Of a stretch of 64,000 bases of DNA, positions 34,115-44,136 are shown one piece after another. Origin of the DNA: an uncultured Myxococcales bacterium (lineage in GTDB: Bacteria > Myxococcota_A > UBA9042); the NCBI GenBank assembly GCA_903842345.1, contig CAIMLR010000003.1, positions 62,001-126,000 of the forward strand. Direction: 5' to 3'. Under the pieces are notes generated by a model, which saw nothing but the letters and a program-made list of their open reading frames with translations, was not told the origin of the DNA and did not search any database. Every line of letters begins with the position of its first letter. The stretch's first letter is position 1. Made by a program: the position numbers and the translations under genes.

Positions 34115-36130
34115 TCAGTGCGTGCCGAGCAGCCGGCGGATGGCCGGCCGCAGCGTGTCCGCGGAAATGCCGTTGGCCGGCTGGAACAGGTGACCATCCA
34201 GGAACACCGTCGGCGTTCCGCGCACGCCGGCCTGCTCGCCTTGGGCGCGCTCCGCCTGCACGGCTTGGGTCCACTGGTGCTGTGCGAGCGCGCTTTGCAA
34301 CGGCCGATCCTTCAGGCCCGCCTCGCGCGCCGCCTGCCCAAGCGAGCGATCATCCAGCAAATCGACGCGCCTCGCCAGTGCCGCTACAAAAGGCCAAAAC
34401 TTGCCCTGCCGCCGCGCTTCCTGCCCTGCCTCCGCAAGCTGCTCCGCCAGCGGATGCACGGTCGTTTGCGGTGAATCCAGCCACGCGATCTTCAGGCGAC
34501 CGGGCATTTCCTCGTCCAACTGGCGCAGGTGCGGCCAGAGCCGCGCGGTGAACGGGCATTGCAGGTCGCCAAAGACGACGATCTGCACCGGCGCCCCCGG
34601 CAGGCCTTGCACCGCCGCGTGGCTGAGGTCAAACGCGTGGACTTCCGGCCCGAGCGCGTCCAGCAGCTTGCCTTTGCCGGTCAGCGCGTCATAAAGCGCC
34701 GCCTTCGCGATGCCGGTCGCCTGCAGCGCCGCCGCTTTCTCGGTCTGCTCAGCCACTGCCGCCTGCACCGCGGTCTGGGTGAGTGCTGGCACCTGCACGC
34801 CGTTGGCATAGAGCGCGGCAAAGCCGTTCACGCCCAGCTCCGCGGCCTGCTCCACATCTGCGTCGATCCGCTGTTTTCCGCTGTGCGCCGCCAGCGCGGT
34901 GTTGAAACGGCTCGCGTCGAGGCCAAGCTGCACGCCCGCCCGCAGCACGCTCGCCTGGGTCAACGGCTGGGGCGCCGCGAGAAGCTGACGGAGGAACGGC
35001 GCAAATTGCGCCTGCTCGCGCGCCGCTTCCAGCGCTTCCGCGGCCATCCGCGCCAGCGGGTGAATCGGCCGCGGCAGGTGCTTGATGACGAGCCGCACGT
35101 TGGGCTGCGTCGTGGGCAACTGCACGAGCCAGGGCAGGATGGCCGCCGTCTCCTGGGCAAACAGGTCCAGAAACAGCACAAGCGTGACCGGCGCATCGCT
35201 CTCGCCCAGTTGCGGATCGTCGGCGCGCACGAGGACGCGCCACACCGCGACGTCCGTGGTTGTCGATCCCGCCGGCAAGAGCAGCGCGCGTTGACCGCCA
35301 AACGCCGGATCAAGCGCCGCGGGTTTGACCTGTGCCGTCGCCACGCCGCTCGCCCGCGCCAAACCGCTCACCATGGGCACCGGCTGGGGCGGTGCGGGCT
35401 GCGCACGTTCGATGTAGCGTTCATAGCTGATCAGCAGCTTCTCAGCGTTCTGCGCGACCCGCGCGTGCACGAGCTTCAGCGGCTGCGCGCCCGCCGACTG
35501 CAGGATCGCCGTCTCCGCGATTTCATGGCGCACCGCCGCCGCCAGCGTCGCCAACGACTGTTGCCCTTGGAGCAGCGCGCCGTTGACCAGAAAACTCGGC
35601 GTGCCCGTGATGCCCAGCGCATGGCCAATCGCGACGTCCCGTGCCACACGCGCTTGCGCGCCAGGACCCTCCACGGTCGCGACGAACTTCCGCGCGTCCA
35701 GCCCCGACTCGACCGCCCACGCGATCAGCGCGTCGCGCGACGGCGCGGCATCCGGCTGCAGCCATTTTTGCCAGAAAGCGGGAAAGGCGTTTTGCTCCGC
35801 CGCCGCCACTGCCGCGCGCGCCACGACGACGCTCTCCGGATACAAATCCATCGGCAGGTAGAAGACGCGGACGCGAACTTGCGTGGGAAACTGCGCCACC
35901 AGGTCGCGCAGGATCTGGCCTTCCTGACGGCTGTAGGGACAGGCAAAATCGACAAAGGCGAGCAGTTCAACGGGCGCGTCCGCGGCGCCAAAAGCCGGAG
36001 TCTCCAGCGCGGGCGGCGGCGGCGACTGCGCGGGCATGCGGCACGCGCCCAACCCAAACGTCAGCAGCAACGCCAAGCGCAGCGCAAGCGGGTGCAGCAG
36101 CGGAGGTCGGCTTGTGCGCGGACGGTTCAT
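34115..36130 (-). CDS. Triple DsbA-like thioredoxin-fold lipoprotein
   Basis: Lipid-anchored paralogue of the next gene, 671 aa. ATG 36130 gives MNRPRTSRPPLLHPLALRLA followed by LLLTFGLGAC, with lipidated Cys30; the frame beyond 36130 has no conserved features. Domain 1 (about 52-190) carries VDFACPYSRQE (Cys64) and the cis-Pro loop GITGTPSFLVNGA. Domain 2 (about 270-430) has LDLFAQETAA in place of the active site and no Cys. Domain 3 (about 510-665) carries GDLQCPFTARL (one Cys near residue 525) and GVRGTPTVFLDGH. No domain has the second Cys of CxxC. The gene starts a leftward operon behind a TTGACC-18-TACCCT promoter, and the second triple-domain protein begins 9 bp after its stop. Confidence 0.82.
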   Translation of the reverse strand: MNRPRTSRPPLLHPLALRLALLLTFGLGACRMPAQSPPPPALETPAFGAADAPVELLAFVDFACPYSRQEGQILRDLVAQFPTQVRVRVFYLPMDLYPESVVVARAAVAAAEQNAFPAFWQKWLQPDAAPSRDALIAWAVESGLDARKFVATVEGPGAQARVARDVAIGHALGITGTPSFLVNGALLQGQQSLATLAAAVRHEIAETAILQSAGAQPLKLVHARVAQNAEKLLISYERYIERAQPAPPQPVPMVSGLARASGVATAQVKPAALDPAFGGQRALLLPAGSTTTDVAVWRVLVRADDPQLGESDAPVTLVLFLDLFAQETAAILPWLVQLPTTQPNVRLVIKHLPRPIHPLARMAAEALEAAREQAQFAPFLRQLLAAPQPLTQASVLRAGVQLGLDASRFNTALAAHSGKQRIDADVEQAAELGVNGFAALYANGVQVPALTQTAVQAAVAEQTEKAAALQATGIAKAALYDALTGKGKLLDALGPEVHAFDLSHAAVQGLPGAPVQIVVFGDLQCPFTARLWPHLRQLDEEMPGRLKIAWLDSPQTTVHPLAEQLAEAGQEARRQGKFWPFVAALARRVDLLDDRSLGQAAREAGLKDRPLQSALAQHQWTQAVQAERAQGEQAGVRGTPTVFLDGHLFQPANGISADTLRPAIRRLLGTH

Positions 36131-36219
36131 CGGCAACCCGGGTTGTGCCTGTGCCTGCGACGTGCGCGCAGGCGACAACGCGCAATGAAAACCGTTCAGG
36201 CGAGCGGCTTCCAGTGGGC

Positions 36220-36249
36220 AGGGTAAGGGCCGGTTCGCGGTCCGGTCAA
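36220..36249 (-). promoter_or_regulatory. Promoter of the triple-DsbA operon
   Basis: Minus strand: -35 TTGACC, 18-bp spacer, -10 TACCCT (AGGGTA at 36220-36225 on the plus strand). About 90 bp upstream of ATG 36130, and downstream of the rarA stop. Confidence 0.55.
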
Positions 36250-36313
36250 GGCAAACGCGGTCCGTGCAACAGTTCGGAACGCTATCGTCACAGACGTTCA
36301 CGCGAGGCGACGT

Positions 36314-37672
<1,359 letters not shown>

Positions 37673-37691
37673 GGGAGGTTTTCGCGTTGCG

Positions 37692-38612
37692 TTAGGCGTC
37701 AGCGCGCCAGCCGTGCTTGATGGTCAACACCGGGCAACGGGCATTCTTGATGACGTGCTCGGACACGCTGCCGAGCAGCGTATTGCGCACCGCGTCGCGG
37801 CCAATGGACGGCAACACGATCAAGTCGGCATTTTGCCGGTCGGCGTAGAGCATGACGCCTGACCCCGGCTTGTTGTCTTCCACGAGCTGCCAGCGCGCCG
37901 GAACCCGTTGAATAGTATGGGCGATGTCCGACAAACGCGCCTTGAGCTTGGCGCGAATCTGGTAGCGCAAATCCTTGGGCAGCAGGATTTCTCCCTCCGG
38001 CGTGCGCAGAATCTGCTCCTTGATGGGCTCGATGACGTGCACGACGTCCACGACACCGCCCATTTCCGCGGCAAAGTCTTCCGCGGCGCCCAAGCTCGCC
38101 GGCGGCGTCCCTTCCAGGTCCACGGGATGCACGATCCGGCGGAAATCCGCCCACGGCTCAGGGCGCTGCGCACAGCGCTCATTCACCGTCAGCACCGGAA
38201 CGGCGGTGTCGCGAATCACGCGCGCCACGGTCGAGCCCAGCACGCGGCCGGTGAACTCGTGCTGGCCCTGCGTCGGGATCACGCACAGGTCCGCGGAGAA
38301 TTCGTTGAGCACGTCGATGGTGATGTCGAAAAAGCTGCCCACGCGGGTCACAATCTCCGCATCGACGCCGAGCGCGCGCAGGGCGGCTTGCGCTTCCAGC
38401 AGGGACGGCATCGCGCGGTCGCGGTCCGCCTGGTCGATCATGGTCCGCAGCTTGGCGGCTTCGCCTTCCAGATAGAACAGCTCGCTTGAGCCGCGGACCG
38501 CGTGGAAGATCCAAACCTTGGACTGGAAGGTCGTGGCGATGCGAGCGACCGGGGCGTAGGCCTCCTTGGTCACTTCGGCCAGGTCGGTCAAGAGCACGAT
38601 ACGTTCAAACAT
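37692..38612 (-). CDS. Tandem universal stress protein (two UspA domains)
   Basis: Cytosolic nucleotide-binding stress protein, 306 aa from ATG 38612 with AAGGA about nine bases upstream; frames reaching 38747 cross the promoter. Domain 1 (about 1-145) opens with FERIVLLTDLAEVTKEAYA and ends with CVIPTQGQHEFTGRVLGSTVARVIRDTAVPVLTV. Domain 2 (about 155-300) opens with FRRIVHPVDLEG and ends with IVLPSIGRDAVRNTLLGSVSEHVIKNARCPVLTI. The G-x2-x...GS motif that contacts ATP in the family is visible in both. A TACACT -10 box lies 36-41 bp upstream. It is transcribed towards rarA, 20 bp away. Confidence 0.88.
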   Translation of the reverse strand: MFERIVLLTDLAEVTKEAYAPVARIATTFQSKVWIFHAVRGSSELFYLEGEAAKLRTMIDQADRDRAMPSLLEAQAALRALGVDAEIVTRVGSFFDITIDVLNEFSADLCVIPTQGQHEFTGRVLGSTVARVIRDTAVPVLTVNERCAQRPEPWADFRRIVHPVDLEGTPPASLGAAEDFAAEMGGVVDVVHVIEPIKEQILRTPEGEILLPKDLRYQIRAKLKARLSDIAHTIQRVPARWQLVEDNKPGSGVMLYADRQNADLIVLPSIGRDAVRNTLLGSVSEHVIKNARCPVLTIKHGWRADA

Positions 38613-38647
38613 CTCGTTTTTTCCTTGCGGCATCGCTCCGCCCGGCG

Positions 38648-38676
38648 AGTGTAACTGGCGACGCGATCTTTGCAAA
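38648..38676 (-). promoter_or_regulatory. Promoter of the tandem universal stress protein gene
   Basis: Minus strand: -10 TACACT (AGTGTA at 38648-38653 on the plus strand) with TTTGCA 17 bp upstream (or TTGCAA at 16 bp) as -35. It gives a leader of about 30 bases. Confidence 0.5.
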
Positions 38677-38678
38677 GG

Positions 38679-38707
38679 TTGACAGATAAGCCCCTTCCGG
38701 CTACCAA
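38679..38707 (+). promoter_or_regulatory. Candidate promoter of the small lipoprotein at 38832
   Basis: -35 TTGACA (38679-38684, perfect consensus), 17-bp spacer, -10 TACCAA (38702-38707, weak). It lies back-to-back with the stress-protein promoter. The leader would be about 120 bases. Confidence 0.4.
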
Positions 38708-38831
38708 GCACCTCGTCTTGCGCAGCGTGCTCGCAACGGGTGCCCATGCGCGACGTGATTTATCAGGCAGGCACGCGGCCGCGGCGGTCGCTTCCGTCTG
38801 TTCGACCGGCCCTAACCTCTCGGAGTTTACC

Positions 38832-39053
38832 ATGTTCCACCGCGCTCTTTTTGCTTGCGTTTCCCTCTTTGCTGTCTGCGCCATCAGCGGTTGCCATCAC
38901 GATGCCGTGAAGGAAGACGCGGCTCCGGCTCCGGCCGCCGCTCCGGCTCCCGCTCCCGCGCCGGCTCCGGCTCCCGCCCCGGCTCCGGGCACCTGCGCCA
39001 CGGACGCGGACTGTGGTGGCCACGGCCGCTGCATGCACGGCACCTGCCGCTAG
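38832..39053 (+). CDS. Very small lipoprotein with Ala-Pro linker and EGF-like Cys tail
   Basis: 73 aa from ATG 38832, with GGAG six bases upstream. MFHRALFACVSLFAVCAISG ends at the lipidated Cys21, followed by HHD. A run of Ala-Pro pairs (about residues 30-55) makes a stiff spacer. The tail GTCATDADCGGHGRCMHGTC contains five Cys in an EGF- or dickkopf-like spacing. Function unknown; the design suggests a surface-exposed knob on a stalk. The 233 bp downstream contain a hairpin before the next gene. Confidence 0.7.
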   Translation: MFHRALFACVSLFAVCAISGCHHDAVKEDAAPAPAAAPAPAPAPAPAPAPAPGTCATDADCGGHGRCMHGTCR

Positions 39054-39095
39054 TTGCGCGGTTGGTGACTTTGTGCTGACTTGAGGATTCCGTTG

Positions 39096-39135
39096 GTCGT
39101 CGCGCATTTGCCCTCCGGGTCATTTGCGCGGCGAC
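39096..39135 (+). repeat. 11-bp inverted repeat downstream of the small lipoprotein gene
   Basis: Arms GTCGTCGCGCA (39096-39106) and TGCGCGGCGAC (39125-39135) pair at ten positions with one T-G wobble, loop 18 bases. It sits 43 bp after the stop codon. No T-run follows, so it may be a hairpin terminator of unusual type or an mRNA 3'-end stabiliser. Confidence 0.4.
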
Positions 39136-39286
39136 CGGCGGCATCAGTCCTGCCAAGAGTTCCTGTCCGGCAACGCGGCAACGCGCGCTGCGACAATTCG
39201 GGGCGTCTGTGGCGGTCGTGTACAGTTTGACGAAAGCCGGGTCCATGCGATCCGGAAGCAGCCGGTCCTTCCGGCGGAGGTTTGTG

Positions 39287-40114
39287 ATGCACATGCAGCG
39301 CTTCAATTCGATTCTCGCTCCCTTCTGCAGTGCTGCGGCGCTCGTGCTCGCGACCCTCGCGCTTTTGGCGACCGGCTGCGGCCCCGCGTACCCGAACTGC
39401 GAAACGGACACGCATTGCAAAGCCAAGGGCGAGTATTGCGTCGACAGCAAGTGCGCGCAGTGCCGTCTCGACAGCCACTGCCCCGGCGCGGGCACGGACA
39501 TCTGCGTCTCCTGCGTCGCGGGTGCCTGCGGTCGCAAAGCGGACTGCTGCACCAACAAACTCGATTGCGGCACCGGCAAGCAGTGCCTCGCCAACAAGTG
39601 CGTCGCGGAATGCACCAGCGACGTGCAGTGCCCGGCCGGCCAGAAGTGCCTCGCGGGCTCTTGCCTGCTGCCGGAAGGCGCGGCGGACGGCGCGGCGTGC
39701 GCGGGCGACAAGGACTGCAAGAGCGGCCAGTGCGTCAAGGGCAAGTGCGTCGGCGGCGGCGGTGCCGGCCAGGTTGACTGCGCCAAGCTCGACCCGGCGT
39801 ATTTCGACTTCAACGAGTACACGCTCTCCTCGACGGCGCAGAACACCGTGAGCGCGTCAGCCAAGTGCCTGAAAGAACGCAACGTCACGTCGGTCACCAT
39901 CGAAGGCCACTGCGATGAGCGCGGCACGGACGCGTACAACATGGAGCTCGGCAATCGCCGTGCCAAGGCCGTGCGCGAGTACCTGAAGACGGTCGCGCCC
40001 AAGGTCAACGCCAAGACCATTTCCTACGGCAAGACCAAGCCGGTCTGCACGGAAGAAAATGAGTCCTGCTGGAGCCAGAACCGCCGCGCCGAGTTCCGCG
40101 CCAAGGGCAAGTAA
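39287..40114 (+). CDS. Pal-like OmpA-family lipoprotein with Cys-rich insert
   Basis: Outer-membrane lipoprotein that binds peptidoglycan through its C-terminal OmpA domain. ATG 39287 has GGAGG six bases upstream (275 aa). The signal region AAALVLATLALLATGC gives the lipidated Cys. Between the anchor and the OmpA domain (about residues 35-155) lies an unusual Cys-rich region of about 20 Cys in repeated D-x-x-C-x-x-G-x-x-C-x-x-x-x-C units. The OmpA domain (about 165-272) shows YFDFNEYTLSSTAQN, VTIEGHCDERGTDAYNMELG, NRRAKAVREYLKT and the final NRRAEF. The first segment matches Pal's YFDFD-type motif. It is followed after 5 bp by a CpoB-like gene, as in Tol-Pal operons, but TolB is not present. 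Confidence 0.87.
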   Translation: MHMQRFNSILAPFCSAAALVLATLALLATGCGPAYPNCETDTHCKAKGEYCVDSKCAQCRLDSHCPGAGTDICVSCVAGACGRKADCCTNKLDCGTGKQCLANKCVAECTSDVQCPAGQKCLAGSCLLPEGAADGAACAGDKDCKSGQCVKGKCVGGGGAGQVDCAKLDPAYFDFNEYTLSSTAQNTVSASAKCLKERNVTSVTIEGHCDERGTDAYNMELGNRRAKAVREYLKTVAPKVNAKTISYGKTKPVCTEENESCWSQNRRAEFRAKGK

Positions 40115-40119
40115 TCAAA

Positions 40120-41223
40120 GTGTTTCGCTTTTCCCCGCTGCTGTTTCTGGCCCTGACGGGCTGTATCGCGACGACCACTGACGTCGATCGCGTCTCGCAG
40201 CGCGTGGCTGAACTGGAGCGCGTCAATTCCAGCGTGATGGCAGAAGCGGGCGCCGAGACCAAGCGCCTGCAGAATCTTGCGGCGCAGGTAGAAGACGCCA
40301 ACAACCAGCTGCGGGAAATGCTGGCCAAAGCCGGCGCGCGGATTGCGGAGAGCGATCGGTCGCTACAGAAGCTGCGCGGCGAGCTGGAAGTGATTGTCCA
40401 CCGGCTGGATGCACTGGAGCGGATCGGCAGTTCCGGGCAGCAGTCGATTACGGAAGTGCGCGGGCGCCTGAACCAGCTCATCGCGGACCTGCGGGATCGC
40501 GCGGGGATTGCCATTCTCGCGCTGCCGACGGATTTGCCGACCGACGCGGATGGCTTTGTCAAAGCGACCGACAAGGCGCTGGCCGACGGTGACGTGCGGT
40601 TGGCGGCGGCGTTGGCGTCTGAATGCCAGAAGCGCTATCCGGCGACTGAGGCGTGGGGGCAGTGCGGTCTCGTCGTGGGCCGGATCGCCGCGCAGGAGCA
40701 GCGCTACGTGGAAGCGCTGAAGCAGTTCCAAGCGGTGCACGACGGCCTGGGGGGCAAGCCAACGATCGCCGTGGCGCAGTCGCTGGTGGAAGTTGCGCGC
40801 ATCCTGGAGATGCAGGGCAAGTGCGGCAAGGCCGTGCAGGTCTGGACCTACATGGCCACGGAGATGCCCAAGGTGCCGCAGGCCAAGCTGGCCAAGCCGG
40901 AAGTGGCGCTGATCGCCAAGCGGTGCAAGGAAGGCGCGGGCGCGTCGGACAAATCTGCGCCGGGCGAGAAGCCGGCTGACGGCGCGACGGCGAATCCGCC
41001 GGCCAAGGCCGAAGACAAGCCCGTGGATCTGCCAGAAGCCGTGACCGGCGACAAGGCCGGCGCCAAGCCAGCGAAGTCGGCTGAAGGGCTGAAGCCCGCC
41101 GCACCGGTCAAGCCGGCGGTGGGGCCAGCAAAGCCCGCGCTGCCTGCGCCTGCCAAACCGGCTGCAGTCAAGCCAGCCGCGCCGGCGAAGCCCGCTGCCC
41201 CCGTCAAACCCGCCGCCAAGTAA
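40120..41223 (+). CDS. CpoB/YbgF-like lipoprotein with Lys-Pro-Ala tail
   Basis: Periplasmic lipoprotein, 367 aa from GTG 40120. MFRFSPLLFLALTGC gives a lipobox with Cys15. Residues about 20-125 form a predicted coiled coil (DRVSQRVAELERVNSS, LQKLRGELEVIVHRLDALERI), as in the N-terminal trimerisation region of CpoB. About 140-270 contain TPR-like helices (AWGQCGLVVGRIAAQEQRYV, EALKQFQAVHDGLGGKPTI, AQSLVEVARILEMQGKCGKAV). The last 90 residues are a low-complexity KPA/AKP tail, possibly cell-wall associated. It lies 5 bp behind the Pal-like gene, which supports a role in coordinating Tol-Pal with envelope growth. This is by analogy. Confidence 0.75.
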   Translation: MFRFSPLLFLALTGCIATTTDVDRVSQRVAELERVNSSVMAEAGAETKRLQNLAAQVEDANNQLREMLAKAGARIAESDRSLQKLRGELEVIVHRLDALERIGSSGQQSITEVRGRLNQLIADLRDRAGIAILALPTDLPTDADGFVKATDKALADGDVRLAAALASECQKRYPATEAWGQCGLVVGRIAAQEQRYVEALKQFQAVHDGLGGKPTIAVAQSLVEVARILEMQGKCGKAVQVWTYMATEMPKVPQAKLAKPEVALIAKRCKEGAGASDKSAPGEKPADGATANPPAKAEDKPVDLPEAVTGDKAGAKPAKSAEGLKPAAPVKPAVGPAKPALPAPAKPAAVKPAAPAKPAAPVKPAAK

Positions 41224-41282
41224 TCTCCTGAACTGACTGCGTCGGCGCTGCACGTTGCGGTCGCCGTGGGTCTGGATGTGCC

Positions 41283-43235
41283 ATGTCGACCTCAGTTCCC
41301 GCGCTCACTCCGTTGCACTACGTTGGCCCGTGGCAGGCGATCGTCGTCGGCGGCGGCCACGCGGGGTGTGAAGCGGCGTTGGCCTTGGCGCGCGGCGGCA
41401 TGCCGACCCTCCTGTTGACGCAAAACGTCGACCGCATCGGCTGGATGAGCTGCAATCCGGCAATCGGCGGGATTGGCAAGTCGCACCTCGTGGCGGAAAT
41501 CGATGCGCTGGGCGGGGAGATGGCGCGCGCGGCCGACAAGTCCGGCGTGCATTACAAAGTGCTGAACAGCTCCAAAGGTCCGGCCGTGCGCGCGCTGCGG
41601 GCGCAATGCGACAAGCTGGCCTACGCGACGGCGATGCGGCGGACGCTGGAGCAAACGCCCGGGCTGACCATCAAGCAGGGCGACGTGCGCCGGCTGTGGC
41701 TGCAAGGTGAGGCGCTGGCGGGCGTGGAGACTTCTGCGGGACTGCAGTTTGCCGCGCAGGTGGTGATCCTGACTGCGGGGACGTTCATCGGTGCGGTCTG
41801 CCATACCGGGGAAGCGCAGAGCGTTGGCGGGCGAGCGGGCGATACGTCGACGCTGGGACTGGGCGACCAACTGCGGGCGCTGGGCGTGCGGACGCTGCGC
41901 CACAAGACGGGGACGTGCCCGCGTTTGGACGGCCGGACCATCGACTGGAGCCGCGTGCAACCCGATCCCGGGCTGACTCCGCCGCCGCCGATGGCCCGCA
42001 ACGGTGGCGGGGCGCTGCTCCCGCAAATGCCGTGCCACGTGACCCACAGCAATGCGGCGACGCACGCGGTCATCCGCGCGAACGTCCATCGCTCGCCGCT
42101 CTTTGGCGGTGTGATTGAGGGCGTGGGGCCGCGCTATTGTCCGTCGATTGAGGACAAGGTCATCCGCTTTCCGCAGCACGAAACGCACTACATTTTTCTG
42201 GAGCGCGAGGGCTGGCAGACCGATGAAATCTACGTCAACGGCCTCTCGACAAGCCTGCCGGCAGATGTGCAATTGGCGATGGTGCGCTCGCTGCCCGGGC
42301 TGGAGCAGGCTGAAATCGTGCGGTTTGGCTACGCGGTTGAGTACGATGCGATTGACGCCCGCCAGCTTTGCCGCGACTTGATGCTGCCGGCGCTTCCGGG
42401 TCTGTACTTCGCCGGCCAGGTCAACGGCACGTCGGGCTACGAGGAGGCGGCGGGGCAAGGGATTGTCGCAGGCATCCAGGCGCTGCTGCGGCTGCGCGGT
42501 GAGCCCGTGCTGACGCTCTCGCGCACGGAGAGCTATCTGGGCGTGATGGTCGATGACCTCGTGTCCCGCGGCGCTGAGGAGCCGTACCGGATGTTCACGT
42601 CGCGCGCCGAGCATCGCCTCGTGCTGCGGACCAGCAATGCCGATTTGCGGTTGACCGCGCTCGGCCGCGCGCTGGGGCTGGTGGACGACGTCGCGTGGCA
42701 GCATTTCCTCGACCGCCGCGAACGGCTGGATGGCCTCGTGGCGGCGCTGCACGCCGTGACGGTCAAGCCGGACAAGGCGATCACCGCGCTCGTGGAGTCC
42801 TGGGGCGGCGGAACGCTGATTCAACCGGCGACGCTGGGGCAACTCCTGTGTCGGCCGGAAGTGACGCTGCTGCAGCTCGCGCAGTTCCTGCCGGCGCACA
42901 TCGATTTGGCGCAGTTTGACGCGGACGATCAGGAAGAGGTGACGACGCAGGTGCGCTATGCCGGCTACGTGGAGCGCGAGCGCTTGCGGCAGGCCAAGGC
43001 GCAGAAGCTGGAAGCGCAGCTGTTTCCGGCCAACGTCGACTTCACCGCGATCAGCGGCCTGTCGCGCGAAGCGATGGATTGCCTCGTGCGGGCGCGACCC
43101 CAGACGCTCGCGCAAGCCGCGCGCGTGCCGGGCGTTACGCCGGCGTCCGTGCAGGTGCTGAGCTTCTGGCTGGCGGGACCGCGGCGGTTGCGCGGCAACG
43201 CGGCGGGCAGTGCGGCCTTGCCAAACGAAAGTTGA
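41283..43235 (+). CDS. mnmG: tRNA uridine-34 5-carboxymethylaminomethyl modification enzyme
   Basis: FAD-dependent enzyme that with MnmE installs the 5-carboxymethylaminomethyl group at the wobble uridine of certain tRNAs. ATG 41283 (650 aa). The dinucleotide-binding motif VVGGGHAGCEAALALARGG (about residues 21-39) is followed by the family-specific RIGWMSCNPAIGGIGKSHLV and KVLNSSKGPAVRALRAQCDK. Further landmarks are GTFIGAVCHTGE, LGVRTLRHKTGTCPRLDG, LPGLYFAGQVNGTSGYEEAAGQGI and the C-terminal EQ-type region RPQTLAQAARVPGVTPASVQVL. Length and features are normal. MnmE and RsmG, often neighbours, are not in the window. Confidence 0.95.
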   Translation: MSTSVPALTPLHYVGPWQAIVVGGGHAGCEAALALARGGMPTLLLTQNVDRIGWMSCNPAIGGIGKSHLVAEIDALGGEMARAADKSGVHYKVLNSSKGPAVRALRAQCDKLAYATAMRRTLEQTPGLTIKQGDVRRLWLQGEALAGVETSAGLQFAAQVVILTAGTFIGAVCHTGEAQSVGGRAGDTSTLGLGDQLRALGVRTLRHKTGTCPRLDGRTIDWSRVQPDPGLTPPPPMARNGGGALLPQMPCHVTHSNAATHAVIRANVHRSPLFGGVIEGVGPRYCPSIEDKVIRFPQHETHYIFLEREGWQTDEIYVNGLSTSLPADVQLAMVRSLPGLEQAEIVRFGYAVEYDAIDARQLCRDLMLPALPGLYFAGQVNGTSGYEEAAGQGIVAGIQALLRLRGEPVLTLSRTESYLGVMVDDLVSRGAEEPYRMFTSRAEHRLVLRTSNADLRLTALGRALGLVDDVAWQHFLDRRERLDGLVAALHAVTVKPDKAITALVESWGGGTLIQPATLGQLLCRPEVTLLQLAQFLPAHIDLAQFDADDQEEVTTQVRYAGYVERERLRQAKAQKLEAQLFPANVDFTAISGLSREAMDCLVRARPQTLAQAARVPGVTPASVQVLSFWLAGPRRLRGNAAGSAALPNES

Positions 43236-43305
43236 TCAGGTACTTCCGCCGCAGTCGTCACAGCACGTTTGGCTGGGGCGGTTGCCATTTCATCAGGAGT
43301 TTCCC

Positions 43306-44136
43306 ATGAGCCTGTTTGCCAAGTCCCTGTCGCTCCGCCTCGGCGCGGTTGCGCTGTCGTTCGCCGTCCTGGCGACGGGTTGCGAGAAGAAAGAAGCTGT
43401 CACCGCCGCCGCGGCTCCCGAAACGCCGCCGCCTGCCGCTGCACTTGCGGAAGCTGCCAAGCCCGTTGAAGCGCCCAAGCCGGCTGAAGCCGCGCCCGCG
43501 CTCGCTCCGACGGTTGCTCCGGCTGCTGCGCCCGCGGCCGCGCCGGCGGATCCGAACCAGAATCCGGCGCTGCACGATCCGACGAAGGCCACCGAAAAGG
43601 CGCCCGATCAGTTCAAGGTCAACTTCAAGACGACCAAGGGCGACATCGTCATCGAGATCAAGAAAGAATGGTCGCCGCTCGGCGCGGACCGCTTCTACAA
43701 CATGGTCAAGATGGGCTACTTCAAGGACATCGCGTTCTTCCGCGTCGTTCCGGGCTTCATGGCGCAATTTGGCATCCACGGCGACCCGACGGTCAATCAG
43801 GTGTGGAAAGACCTGGGCATCCAGGACGAGCCGGTCAAGCAGTCCAACAAGAAAGGCTGGCTGACGTTTGCCAAGAAGGGCCTGCCGAACTCGCGTTCCG
43901 TGCAGTTCTTCCTCAACCTCGTGGACAATCCGAACCTGGATGGCATGGGCTTTGCGCCGTTTGGCATGATCGTCAAGGGTCAGGACGTGCTGGACAAGAT
44001 CAACGGCGAATATGGCGAAGGCGCGCCGCGCGGTCGCGGTCCGGACCAGATGCGCGTGCAGACGCAGGGCAACGAGTACCTGAAGAAAGAATTCCCGAAC
44101 CTGGATTACATCCTCTCGGCTGAAGTGGAGAAGTAG
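43306..44136 (+). CDS. Cyclophilin-type peptidyl-prolyl isomerase lipoprotein
   Basis: Periplasmic proline isomerase attached by lipid, 276 aa. AGGAG lies six bases before ATG 43306. MSLFAKSLSLRLGAVALSFA continues to VLATGC with the lipidated Cys26, then an Ala/Pro-rich linker (about 30-100). The cyclophilin fold follows: FKTTKGDIVIEIKKEWSPLG, ADRFYNMVKMGYFKDIAFFR with the conserved Phe-Arg pair, VPGFMAQFGIHGDP, and SVQFFLNLVDNPNLDGMGFAPFGMIVKG. The catalytic Arg of FFRVVPGF and the Q-F-F pocket residues are present, so it is likely active. It is followed directly by a Cys-rich lipoprotein gene and may help fold exported proteins. Confidence 0.92.
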   Translation: MSLFAKSLSLRLGAVALSFAVLATGCEKKEAVTAAAAPETPPPAAALAEAAKPVEAPKPAEAAPALAPTVAPAAAPAAAPADPNQNPALHDPTKATEKAPDQFKVNFKTTKGDIVIEIKKEWSPLGADRFYNMVKMGYFKDIAFFRVVPGFMAQFGIHGDPTVNQVWKDLGIQDEPVKQSNKKGWLTFAKKGLPNSRSVQFFLNLVDNPNLDGMGFAPFGMIVKGQDVLDKINGEYGEGAPRGRGPDQMRVQTQGNEYLKKEFPNLDYILSAEVEK

